Part shown: piece after piece, positions 61,774-64,000 of the stretch
How the letters are laid out: each line of letters begins with the position of its first letter
Position numbering within the stretch: position 1 is the stretch's first letter
NCBI RefSeq assembly: GCF_005497185.1
Contig: NZ_RJTN01000016.1
Span: 1-64,000, forward strand
Direction of reading: 5' to 3'
DNA length: 64,000 bases
Source of the DNA: Pectobacterium polonicum
GTDB taxonomy: Bacteria; Pseudomonadota; Gammaproteobacteria; Enterobacterales; Enterobacteriaceae
Program-made: the position numbers and the translations under genes
Notes under the pieces: model-generated
Seen by the model: only the letters and a program-made list of their open reading frames with translations
What the model was told of the DNA's origin: nothing
Database searches by the model: none

Positions 61774-62817
61774 ATGACCGCACAGCCCACTATTCTTAAA
61801 ATCCGTCGTCCTGACGATTGGCACATTCACCTACGTGACGATCGGATGCTGGAAACCGTTCTCCCCTATACCAGCCGTTTCTTCGGCCGTGCGATTGTTA
61901 TGCCCAACCTGACGCCGCCGATTACCAGCGTAGCCAGCGCGATTGCGTATCGTCAGCGTATTTTAGCCGCGGTTCCGCAGGGGGATAACTTTCATCCGCT
62001 GATGACGTGCTACCTGACTGATGCACTCGATGCCAATGAGATCGTGAGCGGCTTTGAGCAAGGTGTATTTACCGCTGCCAAACTCTACCCAGCCAACGCG
62101 ACAACGAACTCCAGCCATGGCGTAACCAGCGTCGCCAATATCTCCGGTATTCTGGAGAAAATGCAGAAAATTGGCATGCCATTGCTCATTCACGGTGAAG
62201 TGACCGACCCCGCCATTGATATTTTCGATCGGGAAGCGCGCTTCATCGAAACTGTACTGGAGCCGTTACGCCAACAATTCCCTGAGCTGAAAGTCGTCCT
62301 TGAACACATCACGACGAAAGAAGCAGCGCAGTACGTTGTTGCAGGCAATGATTATCTCGCGGCAACCATTACCCCTCAGCACTTAATGTTTAATCGCAAT
62401 CATATGCTAGTTGGTGGCGTTCGCCCTCACCTGTATTGCTTACCAATCCTAAAACGTAACACACACCAGCAGGCGCTGCGTGAAGCGGTTGCTGGCGGCT
62501 GTGATCGGCTTTTCCTCGGCACGGATTCCGCGCCCCATGCAAAACACAGAAAAGAGTCCAGCTGCGGTTGTGCAGGTGTATTCAATGCTCAGGCGGCATT
62601 AAGCACCTATGCCACCGTTTTTGAAGAAATGAACGCGCTGGATAAACTCGAAGCATTCTGCTCCCTGAACGGCCCACGTTTTTATGACCTGCCGGTAAAC
62701 GACAGCTGGATTGAGCTTCATCGTGAAACCGTCACGTTCCCCGAAGAAATTGCTCTCGGCGACGAATCGCTAATCCCCTTCCTGGCTGGCCAAAGCCTCA
62801 ACTGGTCAGTCCGTTAA
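61774..62817 (+). CDS. pyrC: Dihydroorotase
   Basis: Closes N-carbamoyl-aspartate to dihydroorotate in pyrimidine synthesis. 347 residues of the type II class: metal ligands in [10 protein letters not shown], the carboxylated lysine in [15 protein letters not shown], histidines in LLIHGEV and [10 protein letters not shown], and the aspartate in [22 protein letters not shown] lies before the ATG; the upstream run CTTATCCCCCG could take part in start-site or hairpin control as in E. coli pyrC, but I could not trace a clear stem. Confidence 0.97.
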   Translation: MTAQPTILKIRRPDDWHIHLRDDRMLETVLPYTSRFFGRAIVMPNLTPPITSVASAIAYRQRILAAVPQGDNFHPLMTCYLTDALDANEIVSGFEQGVFTAAKLYPANATTNSSHGVTSVANISGILEKMQKIGMPLLIHGEVTDPAIDIFDREARFIETVLEPLRQQFPELKVVLEHITTKEAAQYVVAGNDYLAATITPQHLMFNRNHMLVGGVRPHLYCLPILKRNTHQQALREAVAGGCDRLFLGTDSAPHAKHRKESSCGCAGVFNAQAALSTYATVFEEMNALDKLEAFCSLNGPRFYDLPVNDSWIELHRETVTFPEEIALGDESLIPFLAGQSLNWSVR

Positions 62818-62823
62818 TCGACA

Positions 62824-62851
62824 AGCCCATCAGCATTATGCCGATGGGCTA
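62824..62851 (+). terminator. pyrC terminator
   Basis: AGCCCATC and GATGGGCT pair around AGCATTATGCC, followed by AAATTTTAG just after the pyrC stop. The T-run is short. Confidence 0.65.
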
Positions 62852-62885
62852 AATTTTAGTGCGTGTCTTGTTCTTCATTCACAAT

Positions 62886-62905
62886 AACTGTATAAATAAA
62901 CAGTT
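62886..62905 (+). promoter_or_regulatory. LexA (SOS) box of dinI
   Basis: CTGTATAAATAAACAG (62888-62903) has the exact CTGT-N8-ACAG form of the LexA consensus, with flanking AA and TT extending the symmetry. It ends 20 bp before the dinI start. Confidence 0.9.
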
Positions 62906-62923
62906 TAAAATTTGGAGGTCAGC

Positions 62924-63163
62924 ATGCGCGTAGAAATCACTCTTGCAAAGACAACGCCTTTACCCGCTGGTGCAGTCGACGCACTCAAGCATGAGCTGGA
63001 AAAGCGTATTCACAAAATTTATCCCGACACGCCCATTCAAGTTCGTTATGCATCCGCTAATAGCCTGACAGTGATGGGCGCAGGCAAAGATGACAAAGAT
63101 CGTATCTCTGAAATCTTGCAGGAAACGTGGGAAAGTGCCGATGATTGGTTTGCAGCAGAGTAA
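62924..63163 (+). CDS. dinI: DNA-damage-inducible protein I
   Basis: 79-residue acidic protein that binds RecA filaments and modulates the SOS response. MRVEITLAKTTPLPAGAVDAL and the C-terminal helix RISEILQETWESADDWFAAE are close to E. coli DinI, whose acidic helix mimics DNA. ATG 62924 has GGAGG six bases upstream; a LexA box covers the promoter. It stands between pyrC and bssS as in E. coli. Confidence 0.95.
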   Translation: MRVEITLAKTTPLPAGAVDALKHELEKRIHKIYPDTPIQVRYASANSLTVMGAGKDDKDRISEILQETWESADDWFAAE

Positions 63164-63251
63164 TCTAAAGCTTGAAAGATAACGAAGACATAGGCTGTAA
63201 TGGCAGTTTAAAGCGGCATTCCGCCATGTGCTACGATCGAGGGTATCTATT

Positions 63252-63509
63252 ATGACGGTAGAAAAACCAGAAGAGGCAATGACATTCGGGGAATTGCTGG
63301 AGCTGATTGGCGAGCAGCAGCGCAAGATCGATGCTCTGGAGCTCGCTTTCTCATCCCTGGCATTCTGCTTCGATGAAAAAGCAAACAAACTGATGATTCA
63401 CAATCTGACGTTGGAATCTCAGAATGAGAATCGGGACCCTACTGTGAAGAAATACCTTGCCCGACTGGCTGCCGCATTAGAGAAAAATGCTGGGTCCAGC
63501 ACGGAATAG
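63252..63509 (+). CDS. Small helical protein of unknown function
   Basis: 85 residues from the ATG at 63252, which has GAGGG nine bases before it. It is predicted almost wholly helical, with heptad-like spacing in FGELLELIGEQQRKIDALEL and KKYLARLAAALEKN and a single cysteine (LAFCFDEKANKLMIH). There is a loose resemblance to the anti-adaptor IraP (a central ALE-type helix and a C-terminal YxxxL segment), too weak for a firm name. It replaces nothing known at this point in E. coli, where bssS follows dinI directly. Confidence 0.65.
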   Translation: MTVEKPEEAMTFGELLELIGEQQRKIDALELAFSSLAFCFDEKANKLMIHNLTLESQNENRDPTVKKYLARLAAALEKNAGSSTE

Positions 63510-63591
63510 TGGCTCTACCGCCCCAGTAGCTGAACCTTCGGGATGGAAATCTATTCGTCCCGACACCTCATTAGGTACATTACTTATCTCT

Positions 63592-63720
<129 letters not shown>

Positions 63721-63873
63721 CATTCCTAAGATGTAATCTTTTTACGAAAAATTGAAAATATTTCCCATAAATTAAATAAGCAGCAGTATACTGATAAAGC
63801 TCGTTTAAGAATAATGAGCCACCTGAAGCCTCGTTAGTCACTCATGTTAGTAACTAGTCAATAAGGGGTATTT

Positions 63874-64000
63874 ATGGATAGAAAAAATGAAGTTATTCAG
63901 ACACATCCTCTTGTAGGTTGGGACATCAGCACCGTTGACAGTTATGACGCCATGATGATCCGTTTGCATTACTTATCCACCTCGGATCAAGCACCAGATG
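63874..64000 (+). CDS. bssS: Biofilm regulator BssS, 3' end outside window
   Basis: The first 42 residues are MDRKNEVIQTHPLVGWDIST and VDSYDAMMIRLHYLSTSDQAPD, almost identical to the start of E. coli BssS (YceP), a small protein that affects biofilm formation and AI-2/indole signalling. AAGGGG lies seven bases before the ATG. The frame is open to the window edge. Confidence 0.9.
   Translation, partial: MDRKNEVIQTHPLVGWDISTVDSYDAMMIRLHYLSTSDQAPD

Noticed and set aside
61599-61799. 66-codon ORF upstream of pyrC
   Set aside because: No RBS; it runs over the pyrC leader and into the pyrC start in another frame.

Overview
The window is chromosomal DNA of a gamma-proteobacterium of the order Enterobacterales, most likely a soft-rot Pectobacteriaceae such as Pectobacterium. 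The order-level call is strong: long blocks keep the Escherichia coli gene order (ppsA/ppsR-aroH; selO-ydiV and btuC-btuE-btuD-nlpC; cobB-nagK-lolE-lolD-lolC and mfd; ycfJ-ndh-ycfP-nagZ-thiK-lpoB-ycfL-hinT; ptsG; tatD-holB-tmk-mltG-pabC-fabF-acpP-fabG-fabD-fabH-plsX-rpmF-yceD; yceF, rluC, rne, pyrC, dinI, bssS), and a complete ERIC repeat lies near the right end. The genus is an inference from remembered protein sequences and from the accessory genes.

Layout. 1-857: 3' part of an IS110-family transposase abutting ppsA. 858-5646: ppsA divergent from ppsR, then aroH behind a TrpR-type operator that overlaps the ppsR stop codon. 5756-9470: Fur-controlled haem uptake operon hmuSTUV, with no receptor gene in the window. 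9490-16924: selO, the EAL-like gene ydiV, an AT-rich insert with a secreted orphan protein, then lplA, nlpC and the vitamin B12 genes btuD, btuE, btuC. 17046-19023: a methyltransferase and a cupin divergent from a Crp/Fnr-type regulator. 19142-19423: a small Cys/His-rich ORF between a Fur box and a terminator-like hairpin. 19440-28013: cobB, nagK, the lolCDE lipoprotein-export genes and mfd. 28127-33796: an accessory block (SDR enzyme with AraC regulator, yegD behind a structured leader, TetR regulator with MFS pump) in the place where E. coli carries ldtC and bhsA. 33940-40600: ycfJ, ndh (FNR box, TTG start) and the nagZ-thiK-lpoB-ycfL-hinT cluster of wall recycling and wall synthesis. 40819-43194: DHA2 efflux pump and MmyB-type regulator where E. 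coli has fhuE. 43257-57359: ptsG with Mlc, CRP and SgrS-like sites, then the long replication, wall and fatty-acid cluster. 57360-64000: rne with its autoregulatory leader, a monooxygenase, pyrC, LexA-controlled dinI, a small unknown gene, the ERIC element and the start of bssS.

How the parts work together. Most of the window is housekeeping: central carbon and aromatic metabolism, haem and B12 import, lipoprotein sorting, transcription-coupled repair, murein recycling, fatty-acid synthesis and RNA decay. The control signals that can be read directly (TrpR, Fur, FNR, Mlc/CRP, LexA, the rne leader) match the known control of these genes in E. coli. I found no CRISPR array, tRNA, rRNA, prophage or recognisable defence system. 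The least explained items are the Fur-box small gene at 19201, the Crp/Fnr-cupin-methyltransferase module, the shortened aroH operator, the hairpin-rich leader of yegD and the AT-rich secreted orphan at 12208.
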